From contig CAWIHK010000002.1 in assembly GCA_963835935.1 (NCBI GenBank), positions 558,001 to 622,000 on the forward strand: a DNA stretch of 64,000 nucleotides, read 5' to 3'. The notes under the pieces were generated by a model. The model ran no database searches and was not told the DNA's origin. It worked only from the letters and a program-made list of their open reading frames with translations. A program made the position numbers and the translations under genes. Positions 34,544 through 44,051 of this stretch are shown piece by piece; the first letter of the stretch is position 1; each line of letters opens with the position of its first letter. Source of the stretch: CAWIHK01 sp963835935. GTDB lineage: Bacteria; Bacteroidota; Ignavibacteria; UBA10030; CAVZMI01.

Positions 34544-36175
34544 TTATTGTTTCAGTGGAATCGTGATTCTTGTCTCAGTTCCATTTCCCGGTTCGCTGTC
34601 GATTTCGATCGTTCCGTGATGATCGTCGACGACTCGTTTGACGATTGACATACCGAGTCCGGTTCCATGTTTTTTACCGTAGGTCACGAACGGTTCGAAT
34701 ATTCGTTTCTTCACCTCTTCGGGCATGCCGATTCCTGTATCTCGGAAAACAACCTGAATGTGTTCGTTTATCTTTTTTGTAGAAATAGTCAGCGTGCCGC
34801 CGTTTGGCATTGCGTCACGTGCATTCGACGCAATATTATAAAACACCCGTGTCATTTTATCTGCATCGATCACACAAGGACCTGTGTATTGTAAATCTTT
34901 TGCAAGAACGATGTTGTGCTTTGTAAGATCCCGTTCTATGAAAACAAGAATCGCGTCTATAGATTCACCAAGATTTACTTCGGCAAACTGTGTGGCACTG
35001 ATGCCGCGGGAGAAATCGAGAATTTCCTGCAGCATATTCACAAGACGGTCGACCTGGCGGATCATTTCGTCGGCAAGTTTCACCGCTTCTTCATTACCCG
35101 ATTTTTTCTTCATCACTTGCGCGTACACACGGATCGTATTCATCGGGTTTTTGATATCGTGTATGATGGCATTAGCCATTCGCCCGACGGATGAAAGACG
35201 TTCAGATTGGACCATCTCCTGCGCAAGACGCGCATTCTCAATCGCTATCGCGGCTCCTATTGAAAACGATTCGAGGAATGCCACGTCTTCGACTGTGAAC
35301 GGCCCTCCTTTTTTGTTCAATAGTTGAAAAACGCCGATAATTTTTCCCTCACGATTCTTCATCGGCATCGTAAGAATATTGTTGGTTCGATATCCGGTTT
35401 TTTTGTCAATATCTGCATTGAAACGACTGTCTGAATATGCATCCGAAATGTTAATCACCTCACCGGTCTTTGCCGCCACACCTGCCAGGCCCTTGCCAAT
35501 CGGCAAACGGATTTCGACCATATCTGTTCCCTGCGCAACCTTGGACCACAGCTCGCCTTTTAGTTCATCGACGAGATACAAAGTACCCCGATCGGCTTCG
35601 ATTGAACGTGTCGCATTGTCGAGTATCACACCGAGCAGCTTATCCAGATCGAGTGTCGAATTAACATTTTTTGTTACGTCCATAAGAAGTTGGAGCCGTT
35701 TAACTTCTCGGTTAGCTTGAGTTTGATACCGTTCGAGTTCTGAAACCAGTGTATCATCTACGGCGCGTAATCGCGACGACATTGCACGAAGTATGTTTGA
35801 AGCAAAGATCGGCTCGTCAGTGAGAAGTTTGAGAAACGTTTCCCGGTTCATAATGCCGACTGTGGATGGTTCCATTGCAATCGCATCCGCGGAACGCGGT
35901 ATACCATCAATCAATTGCATCTCTCCAAAAAAATCGTTCGGGTGCAAAATGCCGAGAATTATTTCATAGTTGGTTTCCGATCTTTTTGAAAGTTTCACCT
36001 TTCCGGTTTCAAGCAGATACAGCCCATCACCCAGACTGGCATCCACAAAAATAACTTCATCTTTTTGAAAAGAGACCTCGGTGATTGCCGGAGCTATTGA
36101 CTTGACAACATGTTCATCAACACCCGTAAATAATACGTTGCGTCGAACATGTTCGATGATTTCCTCAATTGACAT
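34544..36175 (-). CDS. cytosolic histidine kinase with cNMP-binding and GAF domains
   Basis: 543 residues, no membrane helix. Residues about 10-125 are a cyclic-nucleotide-binding fold (LETGKVKLSKRS, GDFFGEMQLIDGIPRSADA). About 165-315 form a GAF domain (RGTLYLVDE, GKGLAGVAAKTGE, FQLLNKKGG). Then HisKA with the phospho-His in IIHDIKNPMNTIRVYAQ, and HATPase (NIASNARDAMPNGG, DTGIGMPEEV, GTGLGMSIVK). Likely reads an intracellular ligand. No response regulator is adjacent. It carries its own terminator. Confidence 0.9.
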   Translation of the reverse strand: MSIEEIIEHVRRNVLFTGVDEHVVKSIAPAITEVSFQKDEVIFVDASLGDGLYLLETGKVKLSKRSETNYEIILGILHPNDFFGEMQLIDGIPRSADAIAMEPSTVGIMNRETFLKLLTDEPIFASNILRAMSSRLRAVDDTLVSELERYQTQANREVKRLQLLMDVTKNVNSTLDLDKLLGVILDNATRSIEADRGTLYLVDELKGELWSKVAQGTDMVEIRLPIGKGLAGVAAKTGEVINISDAYSDSRFNADIDKKTGYRTNNILTMPMKNREGKIIGVFQLLNKKGGPFTVEDVAFLESFSIGAAIAIENARLAQEMVQSERLSSVGRMANAIIHDIKNPMNTIRVYAQVMKKKSGNEEAVKLADEMIRQVDRLVNMLQEILDFSRGISATQFAEVNLGESIDAILVFIERDLTKHNIVLAKDLQYTGPCVIDADKMTRVFYNIASNARDAMPNGGTLTISTKKINEHIQVVFRDTGIGMPEEVKKRIFEPFVTYGKKHGTGLGMSIVKRVVDDHHGTIEIDSEPGNGTETRITIPLKQ

Positions 36176-36199
36176 AATTATCTTCTTGCGTGATATGTT

Positions 36200-37486
36200 T
36201 TAGCACACTCCCACAGTGTTTTGAAGCGTTGGGAGATATGCGGCTCCATTTTCGATTATTAATATAGTATGGTATGTTTTTTCAACAAAAGCAAGTTGCA
36301 CGGCTTCTTCTAATGAATTCGCAGGAATCATCCCCATTTTCCTGACATTATCCGGGGATAGTTCAGACACGAAAAATATCCGGACTGCCTCAGATTTCTT
36401 TTTTAAAGAAAGCGCAGTGTGACCGTTTAGAGTGTAGTGTGATTGTAGAGCAGTCTTCATGTCGGAAATTGTCCGATACGAGAACCATTCCAAAAAAGTC
36501 GGGGAACCCATCCCGTCGTGGCATTCCGCACAACAAATGATTGTTCCTTCCGGCCTTACTGCCTCGATAACGTGTTGAATAGTTTTGTGGGATTGAATCA
36601 TGGTGATATCGCGTGGATATCCTCCGGCGCCGGCAATGACAACATCCGATCTATGTGTGATGGGAATTCGGAACATCGAATCTGCTATTTCAGCTCCTTT
36701 ACGATGCGCCGCAATCGACTCACCACAAACAATTTCATTTATCGCCCCATCAGCATCGAGTAAAATTCCGAAGTAGAACATCGGTGGACACAGCTTGTAC
36801 GCTTCCACAATATCGCAATAAACCGGATTTCCATCGAGTGTACCTTCACGGCACCCAGGATGGAAATCGCCATCTTCGGTAATTGTGAGATTATGATTTT
36901 GAAGCACCGTCTTATACGAACAAACACCCGGCACCAACAATTTTGCGCCGCCGCCAAAGCCGGCAAAATAATGATGACTGATAGCTCCCATTGAAATCAC
37001 GGTTTTGGATTCAACGACAAGCCGATGAATACTTACTTCTGTCCCCGCCGCTGTCAATCCGACGTCGACGAAATTCTCGGTTGAGTGTGGATCGTTTTCA
37101 AAAATCTGATATGAATTAAATATTTCATTCCCTAGAATCGAACATTTTTCTTCTTCCGTCTGTGGACCATGAGTTCCATTTGCAAAAAGAATTCTGATGT
37201 CTTTCTTCTGATAACCCTCGGAATGAAGAATCTTTAAGAGAAACGGAAGAATGTGAGATACTCCCGATCTTCTTGTTTTATCCGGAACTATTATCGTTAT
37301 CGGTGCACCGCGTTTAATAAATTCCAAAAATGGGACTGAATTGATTGGATTCGCAAGAGAATTGGCTAGAATATCTTCGACACACCGCGGCGAAATAAGT
37401 ACGGCTGGACGAAGCACCTCGACATGCTTGTCGCTCGGCAGAACGCATGAAATAAATCCGCGACCGTAAGGCAGTTGGATATTCAT
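36200..37486 (-). CDS. LarA-like nickel-dependent racemase family protein (DUF2088)
   Basis: 428 residues from MNIQLPYGRGF at 37486. The longer frame from 37555 encodes an N-L-D-L stretch arising from a hexamer DNA repeat and is not genuine. LarA-family motifs: PDKTRRSG, FANGTHGPQ, and SHHYFAGFGGGAKLLVPG with the lysine known in LarA to carry the nickel pincer cofactor. Family members racemise or epimerise 2-hydroxy acids. The cofactor genes larB, larC and larE are not in the window, so the substrate and activity are uncertain. Confidence 0.82.
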   Translation of the reverse strand: MNIQLPYGRGFISCVLPSDKHVEVLRPAVLISPRCVEDILANSLANPINSVPFLEFIKRGAPITIIVPDKTRRSGVSHILPFLLKILHSEGYQKKDIRILFANGTHGPQTEEEKCSILGNEIFNSYQIFENDPHSTENFVDVGLTAAGTEVSIHRLVVESKTVISMGAISHHYFAGFGGGAKLLVPGVCSYKTVLQNHNLTITEDGDFHPGCREGTLDGNPVYCDIVEAYKLCPPMFYFGILLDADGAINEIVCGESIAAHRKGAEIADSMFRIPITHRSDVVIAGAGGYPRDITMIQSHKTIQHVIEAVRPEGTIICCAECHDGMGSPTFLEWFSYRTISDMKTALQSHYTLNGHTALSLKKKSEAVRIFFVSELSPDNVRKMGMIPANSLEEAVQLAFVEKTYHTILIIENGAAYLPTLQNTVGVC

Positions 37487-37505
37487 AAGTGCATAGTATG
37501 AAAGA

Positions 37506-37541
37506 TTAAGGTTAAGGTCAAGGTCAAGGTTAAGGTTAAGA
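37506..37541. repeat. hexanucleotide tract of AGGTTA/AGGTCA units
   Basis: About six tandem hexamers alternating between AGGTTA and AGGTCA, followed by related GGGTTCAAAATTCA words and an imperfect palindrome at 37575-37602. A second, more diverged tract is at 62088-62118. Both lie in spacers. Confidence 0.85.
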
Positions 37542-37655
37542 GGTTCAGGGTTCAAAATTCAGGGTTCAATGTTTAAAATTCAGCATTCTGAATTTAAAAT
37601 GCTGGACCAAATAGAAAATAGAGTGTCGAACTTTGAACCTGAAACTCTAGACCTA

Positions 37656-38006
37656 TTATCTCACCACTATCATTTTCTTCGTCAGTAAAATATTTCCCGA
37701 GTACAATCGCGCAAAGTACACACCACTCGGAACTCTCGATGCATCCCATGTCAGCTCGTATGTTCCCTGCTTGTAAGTCCATTCTGCGAGCCTTTCAATT
37801 TCCTGTCCAAGAATGTTGTAGATCGAAAGTGTGACATTCAAATTTTCCGGAACGTCGAACCCAATTTTTGTAGTTGGATTAAATGGATTGGGATAGTTCT
37901 GTTCGAGAATGATTTGAGGCAGAAGCTGACCTGGTTGTCTCTCAACACCATAAACCATTTCTGAAAGCGAACGCCGCCATACCCCTCCACCAATTGAATT
38001 TTGATT
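37656..38006 (-). pseudogene. remnant of a type IX secretion substrate (C-terminal sorting domain)
   Basis: A type A sorting domain is intact: ILEQNYPNPFNPTTKIGF, LSIYNILGQEIERL, WDASRVPSGVYFARL and a basic end in KKMIVVR. Translating upstream of the only Met (37958) gives GGGVWRRSLSEM, a sequence that normally joins a beta-propeller/BNR repeat body to such a tail, but a TAA closes the frame at about 38007-38009 and no body remains before the next gene. No signal peptide. Best read as the 3' end of a deleted secreted protein. It shows that the lineage has T9SS. Confidence 0.75.
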
Positions 38007-38067
38007 TTACTCGCAATGCTCTGTATATTCAACCATACAAAACTCTATCAAGGAGGTCCGTCTTTCA

Positions 38068-39246
38068 ATGAAAATTGAGACGATACAACAAGCGCTGCGA
38101 GCACGTGGATACGACGGCTGGCTGTTCTATGATTTTCACAACCGAGATCCTCTCGCTTATAGAATTCTCGGATTAGCCGAAACCGGACTCGCAACACGCC
38201 GCTGGTTCTACTTCATCCCCGCGAACGATGAACCGACCCGGCTTGTTCATTCGGTCGAACGAACTAAACTCGATTCATTGCCCGGGAAAAAATTAGTCTA
38301 TCTTCCATGGGAACAACAGCACGCGTTCTTGAAAGAAATCCTTGGCGCTCCCCCAAAAAAAATCGCAATGCAATATTCACCGATGAATAACATCCCATAC
38401 ATCTCGCTTGTGGATGGAGGAACAATTGAGTTGATCAGAAGTTTTGGTCATGAGATAATTTCTTCGGCCGATCTTGTGCAAATCTTCGAAGCCGTGATCG
38501 ACGAGGAAGGATATCAATCTCATGTCGAAGCAGGACGGCGCATTCATCAAATAAAAAATGATGCTTTTGAAGAAATCCGAAAAACAATTCATTCCGGTTC
38601 AGGATTGACGGAATTCGATCTGGCAAATTATATTTTAGAACGATTCAAATCCGACGGATTAATTACACACGACATGCCGATAGTCGGTGTGAACGACCAT
38701 CCTGCGAATCCGCATTTCGAACCGACAAAAGAAAATGCGCGCGCGTTCAAAAAAGGAGACTGCGTTCTCATCGATCTCTGGGCTAAACTCGACAAACCAA
38801 AATCGATCTATTATGATATCACATGGTGTGGATTCATCGGTGGAAATCCTCCGGCGAAGTACGTTGAGATATGGAATACAGTCGTGAAGGCGAGGAATAA
38901 AGCGGTTCAATTCATCCGAAACAAATTCGAAAAAGGTGAGCCATGTTTCGGCTGGGAGGTCGACGACGCGTGCAGGCAAATTGTAAAAGACGCAGGTTAT
39001 GGAGAATACTTCGTTCACCGAACCGGACATTCGATCGGCGAAGAAGTGCACGGAAATGGAGTGCACATCGATAATCTCGAAACGAAGGAAGAACGCCAAC
39101 TCATTCCAGGAATATGCTTCTCAATCGAGCCGGGAATATATCTCGACGGAGAAATGGCAGTTAGATCGGAGATCGATGTATTCATCACACACGAAGGCGA
39201 AGTAGAAGTAGCAGGTGAAATGCAGGAGAATTTGATACTCTTATGA
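38068..39246 (+). CDS. M24 family metallopeptidase (Xaa-Pro peptidase-like)
   Basis: 392 residues with GGAGG before the ATG. N-terminal creatinase-like domain, then the pita-bread domain with metal ligands in CVLIDLWAK, YYDITWCGF, FVHRTGHSIGEEVHG, FSIEPGIYL and VRSEIDVF. All five ligands are present, so an active dinuclear metal enzyme is expected. Substrate not deducible: Xaa-Pro dipeptides or related. Confidence 0.9.
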   Translation: MKIETIQQALRARGYDGWLFYDFHNRDPLAYRILGLAETGLATRRWFYFIPANDEPTRLVHSVERTKLDSLPGKKLVYLPWEQQHAFLKEILGAPPKKIAMQYSPMNNIPYISLVDGGTIELIRSFGHEIISSADLVQIFEAVIDEEGYQSHVEAGRRIHQIKNDAFEEIRKTIHSGSGLTEFDLANYILERFKSDGLITHDMPIVGVNDHPANPHFEPTKENARAFKKGDCVLIDLWAKLDKPKSIYYDITWCGFIGGNPPAKYVEIWNTVVKARNKAVQFIRNKFEKGEPCFGWEVDDACRQIVKDAGYGEYFVHRTGHSIGEEVHGNGVHIDNLETKEERQLIPGICFSIEPGIYLDGEMAVRSEIDVFITHEGEVEVAGEMQENLILL

Positions 39247-39303
39247 TTGCGGATTTTCCCGAAGGGATTCCTTCGGAACGGATTAGGGATTTAAGGAATT
39301 AAA
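39241..39303. repeat. intergenic palindromic segment starting GATTGCGGAT
   Basis: Begins TGATTGCGGATT, as do spacers at 60.14 and 61.88 kb, and contains the perfect hairpin CCGAAGG / CCTTCGG (39259-39265, 39270-39276). It may also terminate the peptidase gene, though no T-run follows. Confidence 0.55.
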
Positions 39304-39503
39304 TCTGTGAAAACGAAGTAAAAAAATATCAGCCACAAATTTCACAAATTGTTATAAATTATTATCTAAGAAGAAATTCGTGGCTACACTTTTGATTGCG
39401 ACTACACTGCATTAGAGATTTTTGAACTATATAAAAACGATCTAGAATAAATTATTTATAAAAATGGATCCTTCTGAATCAAAAATAATCCAGACTCCGA
39501 ATT
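39304..39503. other. A/T-rich spacer
   Basis: Between the palindromic segment and the REP-like copy. I see no gene. A promoter for the MFS gene is expected but not identified. Confidence 0.4.
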
Positions 39504-39553
39504 CCCTGCCCGCCTCACAAAGCCCTTCATGGCAGGCGGGCGCAATCCGAAAT
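39504..39553. repeat. REP-like dispersed repeat, copy 1
   Basis: GCCCGCCT (39508-39515) and AGGCGGGC (39534-39541) form a perfect stem around the conserved loop CACAAAGCCCTTCATGGC. A near-identical ~50-bp copy lies at 61954-62003. The ATG at 39529 of the following frame is part of this repeat. Confidence 0.9.
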
Positions 39554-39570
39554 TTATTAACGGAGGTCAA

Positions 39571-40836
39571 TTGAATCTCAGAGAACGTTTACATGAATTA
39601 AAAACAGGGTTCCAACAAACTTTCTGGGTTGCGAACACGCTCGAACTTTTTGAACGTTTAGCTTTTTACGGATCAAAGGCCGTTCTCACAGTCTATCTTG
39701 CGAACAAACTTGAACTCGGACCTGCAGTTGCCGGCGAACTTGCCGGATTATTTTCCGGAGTCCTCTATTCACTTCCAATTGTTGCCGGAACGTTTGTCGA
39801 TCGGTATGGTTTTAAACGATCTCTTCTCGCATGTTTCACTATTTTCTGTGTCGGATATTTTTTGGTTGGACTTGCCGGGCTTTCATTCGGTGCCGCCATC
39901 ACTGCCGCCGTCGGAAAAACAACTTACCTTGTGGCAGTCTTGTTATTGACCGCAATCGGTGGTTCATTAATAAAGCCCTCTATCGTTGGAACCGTCGCCC
40001 GTACGACAACGTCTTCGACGAAATCTCTAGGTTACTCAATCTATTACACACTTGTAAACATCGGAGGAGCTCTTGGGCCAATTATAGCATTGCAAGTCCG
40101 GACAAATCTTGGAATTGAATATGTCTTAATTATGTCGTCGTTCACAACATTTTTATTGATTCTGGGTACGCTCTTCTTTTATAAGGAACCGATAACCGAT
40201 GGTGAAACGACGAATCCGACTCCACTGGCAAAAGTTATGCGTGATATGCTTTTAGTATTTCGCAATATAAAATTCGTTTCATTTCTTGTTATTTTTTCCG
40301 GCTTCTGGATTATGTTCTGGCAAATTTTCTATTCCTTGCCGTTTTACATCACCGAAGTTTTGAAGTTCAAACAATTCGAAATCCTTGAGACCGTAGATGC
40401 ATGGTCGATAATTTTTCTTACGGTTCCTGTTGCGGCATTGACACATAAATTAAAGCCGATCGTGGCTATGGTAGTAGGATTTTTTATTGCAAGCAGTTGT
40501 TGGCTGGTGCTTGCCATTGCTCCTACTGTCACTGCCACGATCATCGCGATGTTTTTATTTGCTCTGGGCGAAGCCATTCAGGCACCGAGGTTTTACGAAT
40601 ATGTAGCCGACCTCGCGCCAAAAGATCAGCTTGGAACATTCATGGGATTTGCATTTTTGCCCATTGCGATCGGTTCGTTTGTTGCAGGGCCGTTAGGAGG
40701 ATGGTTGGTCGAAACATTTCTCCGCGGCGAAACAATTTCACCTCGATTGATGTGGATGACGGTTGCCGGGATCGGCTTCGCGTCTTCCATTCTGATGATA
40801 GGGTACGACCGCCTTGTCGCTCGATGGATTAAATAG
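39571..40836 (+). CDS. MFS transporter, POT/peptide-carrier-like
   Basis: 421 residues from a TTG at 39571 preceded by GGAGG (39562-39566). The upstream ATG (39529) lies inside a dispersed repeat and would add repeat-derived residues. About twelve hydrophobic segments. N-terminal FWVANTLELFERLAFYG and GTFVDRYGFKRSLLA are reminiscent of the proton-coupled oligopeptide (POT/PTR) branch. Likely a proton symporter; substrate unknown. Confidence 0.82.
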   Translation: MNLRERLHELKTGFQQTFWVANTLELFERLAFYGSKAVLTVYLANKLELGPAVAGELAGLFSGVLYSLPIVAGTFVDRYGFKRSLLACFTIFCVGYFLVGLAGLSFGAAITAAVGKTTYLVAVLLLTAIGGSLIKPSIVGTVARTTTSSTKSLGYSIYYTLVNIGGALGPIIALQVRTNLGIEYVLIMSSFTTFLLILGTLFFYKEPITDGETTNPTPLAKVMRDMLLVFRNIKFVSFLVIFSGFWIMFWQIFYSLPFYITEVLKFKQFEILETVDAWSIIFLTVPVAALTHKLKPIVAMVVGFFIASSCWLVLAIAPTVTATIIAMFLFALGEAIQAPRFYEYVADLAPKDQLGTFMGFAFLPIAIGSFVAGPLGGWLVETFLRGETISPRLMWMTVAGIGFASSILMIGYDRLVARWIK

Positions 40837-40856
40837 AGAAAGCCACTGATAGTAAA

Positions 40857-41729
40857 ATGAAACCGGATGAATTAAATTACCATCGCCAAGCACGATGGCG
40901 AATAACCCCCGAACACGCGATTGAATCGAACGATGATCTTCAAACTTTTCTCGAAGACATTAAATGGTGTTTTATTACACCGCAAAAAAATATCGCATTT
41001 CCCTCGCTTCAAGGCGCTATTTTCGGCGGCGCTGAACGAAAGATATCCGCTGCGAAACAAGCCGCTTTTCAAATTGCGTTGAAGGAGTTATGGAAATCCC
41101 GCGCGATAAGAAACTCATTTGTTCAGATACATGCGCTTGGCCGGTCGCCGATGATAGTTTCAAGAGATATTTGCCGCAAAATCGCACGAATCTATTTGCC
41201 TCCTACTATCTCACCAAAAAAATTGCGCCGCAACGGAACGATAAATTCTTTCGAAATGGAAATCCTAGAACGTTTGGAAGAAAGTGGCTTATCAAAGAAA
41301 CAATTGCGGTTGGCATTGGATTTGCGACGGAAAAAAAGGACGGAGTTGGACAAAGCCTTGCGTAATTTGAAAAAAAGATTGCTGGTGGTAGAAGCCTGCG
41401 TCGATGAGGATGATTACATTGTAAATCATTTCACTCCCCGGTATCTTCGAATTACGGAGAAGTCTTTCAAAAATCCACAAGTATTAACCACAGGTGAGTT
41501 TCTGGTAGAGTTATACATGCGGACTGTCATAGCCGATACCCGCTCCGGCATCAAATCATTTTTCAAAGGAATCCTCTCCCCACAAATTATCGACGGAGCA
41601 CTGTATAAATTATTATTGCAATCGCATCTGAAAGTCGAGCCCGAGATAATCATCAACAACAAGAAAGCGATTATTTCGAAGTGCTATACAAATGGATTTC
41701 AGTTGAACCCGAAAAAGTTTGGGAAGTAA
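40857..41729 (+). CDS. AlkZ-related winged-helix protein
   Basis: 290 residues. The N-terminal FLEDIKWCFITPQKNIAFPSL block resembles the F-x-x-P...PSL block of AlkZ-related proteins, here shown as KWCFITP and AFPSLQGAIFG. The middle has a winged-helix-like LRLALDLRRKKRTELDKAL and RLLVVEACVDEDDY. AlkZ itself is a glycosylase that unhooks DNA crosslinks; the divergent group here has no established activity. It starts 21 bp after the MFS stop, so may be co-transcribed. Confidence 0.5.
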   Translation: MKPDELNYHRQARWRITPEHAIESNDDLQTFLEDIKWCFITPQKNIAFPSLQGAIFGGAERKISAAKQAAFQIALKELWKSRAIRNSFVQIHALGRSPMIVSRDICRKIARIYLPPTISPKKLRRNGTINSFEMEILERLEESGLSKKQLRLALDLRRKKRTELDKALRNLKKRLLVVEACVDEDDYIVNHFTPRYLRITEKSFKNPQVLTTGEFLVELYMRTVIADTRSGIKSFFKGILSPQIIDGALYKLLLQSHLKVEPEIIINNKKAIISKCYTNGFQLNPKKFGK

Positions 41730-41935
41730 TGGTGATAGAAAGAATTTGTTCCACCTCTTTAGGTTGACTCAGTCTTCGTTTTAATTTTAAAGTCTTGGAT
41801 GCTTTTCTGTAAAACAACACCTAACAAAATATCAATCAAATAATAGACAGAATTGAGCGACTATAATTGTAGCGCTTCTTATAATGGAGGGGTACTGTTA
41901 TTGGCGTTGTCAAGTGAGTTGGAAGTGTTGCTTGG

Positions 41936-42626
41936 TCAACTCAAGCGTTTGATTTCTGCTAAAATATCCTCGATGACTTCTGTGTTGTAAATTGTCTTTT
42001 TATCATTCGCCCCCTTAACCGAGAAAATGAAGAATACCTTACCACCGAACTTCGCTTGAAACTTCGCATGGTTAACCTTGTGCATTTCAATCCATTGGTA
42101 ATCGTTGAGTGACTTGCCGGCGGAAATCGGCTTCACCTGGAGGCCAATATAAGAATCAGAGACTTTGATGAAGAAGTCAACTCCGTAGGATCTATCCCAC
42201 TCGTCGGGAGCAGGTTCGATCTTCCGTTGCAGAATGGATTGCAATTGTCCGTAGATTGTCTCAATTTCAGTGCGATAACCTTCGTATGTTCTGTTCAGAA
42301 CAAGATTGTAGGCATAGTCAATACATTCTTCCTCTGTAATTGATTCGAGTTCATTCTGAACAACTTCGGATAATTTGATGTAAAGAGTTTGGCCCAATCC
42401 AGTGATAAAATCCCTTGTAATACGAATGCCATCTTTCTTTTTTTGTTGCGCGGTCTTGAAGTAGTAATTCTCCCACTCATCAAAATTTCCCGGGGCACAC
42501 GTTCTAATAAGTTCCGACGGATTGAGCTTTGTTTAAGCCCCAACGATTCATTCCATAATTCAGGAGAGTTTCTCTCTTGAATTTCAAATTCCTCCCTTCT
42601 GATCCGAGTATCCATTCTTTATCCAT
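41936..42626 (-). pseudogene. MjaI family restriction endonuclease, frameshifted
   Basis: The frame from ATG 42626 reads MDKEWILGSEGRN... to NKAQSVGTY and then TAG. The downstream frame continues without gap as LIRTCAPGNFDEWENYYF, ITRDFITGLGQTLYIKLSEV, IEPAPDEWDRSYGVDFFIKV and YIGLQVKP, the MjaI-family body with its catalytic-type D...Q-V-K pattern. The shift lies near 42508-42514, not in a homopolymer. The ATG overlaps the methyltransferase stop by 8 bp. MjaI cuts CTAG. As written the enzyme is broken; a sequencing error is the alternative. Confidence 0.78.
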
Positions 42627-43917
42627 GTTGTTCCCTCAATAATCTCAGAAATTTTTCCTTCTGGCTGAAATGTCGGTCTACGTTCACCAAAACCCATCCG
42701 CTTTTGATGAGGTGAGCATTTATAAATGTTTTATTCTTAAGATATACATAGGATAAAAGATTACCGTTTTCGTCATGCTTCTCCTTGTCGAACTTCAGAA
42801 ACACTCTTTGGCCTTTTGTTTTCAAATTGAGAAATTTAACAGCCTGTTCTCGATGTGATGGTTCTTCGGATACACCAATGAGCCTGATCGTTAATCCATT
42901 ATTGAGTTTGAGAAGCTCAGGACTGATGACCTCTTTGACATTGAAGAGTTCGGTTCGTTCACCATTGTCGCCGTTTTCGATTTTCGATCCAAATTTTAAC
43001 TTTCGGGGATCGATCTTTTTATCTAGCTCGTGCGGGTCAGTAAATTTGTACGGAAGAGATTCTATGTCTTTTTTAAAATCTTCATCTATCAATTTTTGTG
43101 TAATGAAATCGCAGGTTGCATCTCCAAAAATATCATGTTGTAAAATCTTTAATTTGTCCTCAATAATAGGAATATGCGTTAGACTTATTTCATAGCCGAT
43201 AGAGTTCCTGCTTAGATTTTTTGCGGCAAGCGATGTTGTGCCGCTTCCAAGAAATGGATCAAGGACGGTATCACCTACGAACGAAAACATCCGAATCAAC
43301 CGGCGGGGAAGTTCTTCGGGAAACATAGCAAGATGTTTATCTTGACGTTCTCCAGTGAAGTTCCAGTGTCCCGCAAAATATGTGTTCCACTCATCCGTAG
43401 TAAGTTTTGAAAGTTCTTTGATTTCTTTGCTGACTTTTGGTGGATCGCCTAACTTTTTGAATATCAGAATGAACTCATAATCAATCTTCAGAATACCATT
43501 CCGTGGATAAGGGAATGATCCCATTATAGATGCGCCACCAGTTGTATTTGTAGTCGTGACCTTTTGCCAAATAATAGCACCCATGTAATCCATTCCGACG
43601 GTTTCACAGAACTTAGTTATCTCCGTTCTAATCGGAATAACCTTGTAACGTCCATAATAAACAGACCGTGCAAATTGATCCCCGATATTGATACAAAGCC
43701 GACATCCTTGATGAAGAACCCGTAGACACTCCATCCATACAAGATTTAAGTTGTTGATATAGTTTTCATAAGTATCATGAAATCCTATCTGCTGCATATC
43801 TCCATAATCTTTGAGTTGCCAATAAGGCGGCGATGTTATGATGAGATGAATGGACTCGTCAGGAATTTCCGTCATTCTTCTAGAATCGCCAATAATTATT
43901 TTATGATGAGTCGCCAT
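42619..43917 (-). CDS. DNA (N4-cytosine?) methyltransferase with C-terminal nuclease-like domain
   Basis: 432 residues. Motif IV TSPPYWQLKDYGD lies near residue 30 and motif I DPFLGSGTTSLAAKNL near 215, the beta-class order used by M.MjaI-type N4-cytosine enzymes. The last hundred residues (TIRLIGVSEEP, AVKFLNLKTKGQRVFLKF, GNLLSYVYLKNKTFINAHL) look like a Staphylococcal-nuclease/TNase fold, but the usual GR in D-x-x-GR-LAY is GN, so catalysis by that domain is doubtful. Paired with the MjaI-like nuclease just downstream. Confidence 0.88.
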   Translation of the reverse strand: MATHHKIIIGDSRRMTEIPDESIHLIITSPPYWQLKDYGDMQQIGFHDTYENYINNLNLVWMECLRVLHQGCRLCINIGDQFARSVYYGRYKVIPIRTEITKFCETVGMDYMGAIIWQKVTTTNTTGGASIMGSFPYPRNGILKIDYEFILIFKKLGDPPKVSKEIKELSKLTTDEWNTYFAGHWNFTGERQDKHLAMFPEELPRRLIRMFSFVGDTVLDPFLGSGTTSLAAKNLSRNSIGYEISLTHIPIIEDKLKILQHDIFGDATCDFITQKLIDEDFKKDIESLPYKFTDPHELDKKIDPRKLKFGSKIENGDNGERTELFNVKEVISPELLKLNNGLTIRLIGVSEEPSHREQAVKFLNLKTKGQRVFLKFDKEKHDENGNLLSYVYLKNKTFINAHLIKSGWVLVNVDRHFSQKEKFLRLLREQHG

Positions 43918-44051
43918 AGTTTTTACTTAATGTATCGAATTTCAACTAAAATTGCTATGATACTTTCTTCATAACAGTCGAATAAAAAGTTTTGTTTAAT
44001 TTCCTGTATTATAACTTATTTGAAATATACTCATCCTCTTCGGCATCAATC

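Noticed and set aside
37556..37640. degenerate GGGTTCAA repeats as a phage attachment or integration site
   Set aside because: No integrase or duplicated core found; they are better read as decayed simple repeats.
39529..39570. ATG 39529 as start of the MFS transporter
   Set aside because: It lies in a dispersed repeat with no ribosome-binding site; TTG 39571 has GGAGG and begins the conserved protein.
41860..41935. possible attC site after the restriction nuclease (GTTAGGT nearby)
   Set aside because: GTTAGGT fits GTTRRRY, but no matching RYYYAAC arm or nested pairing exists at the proper distance.
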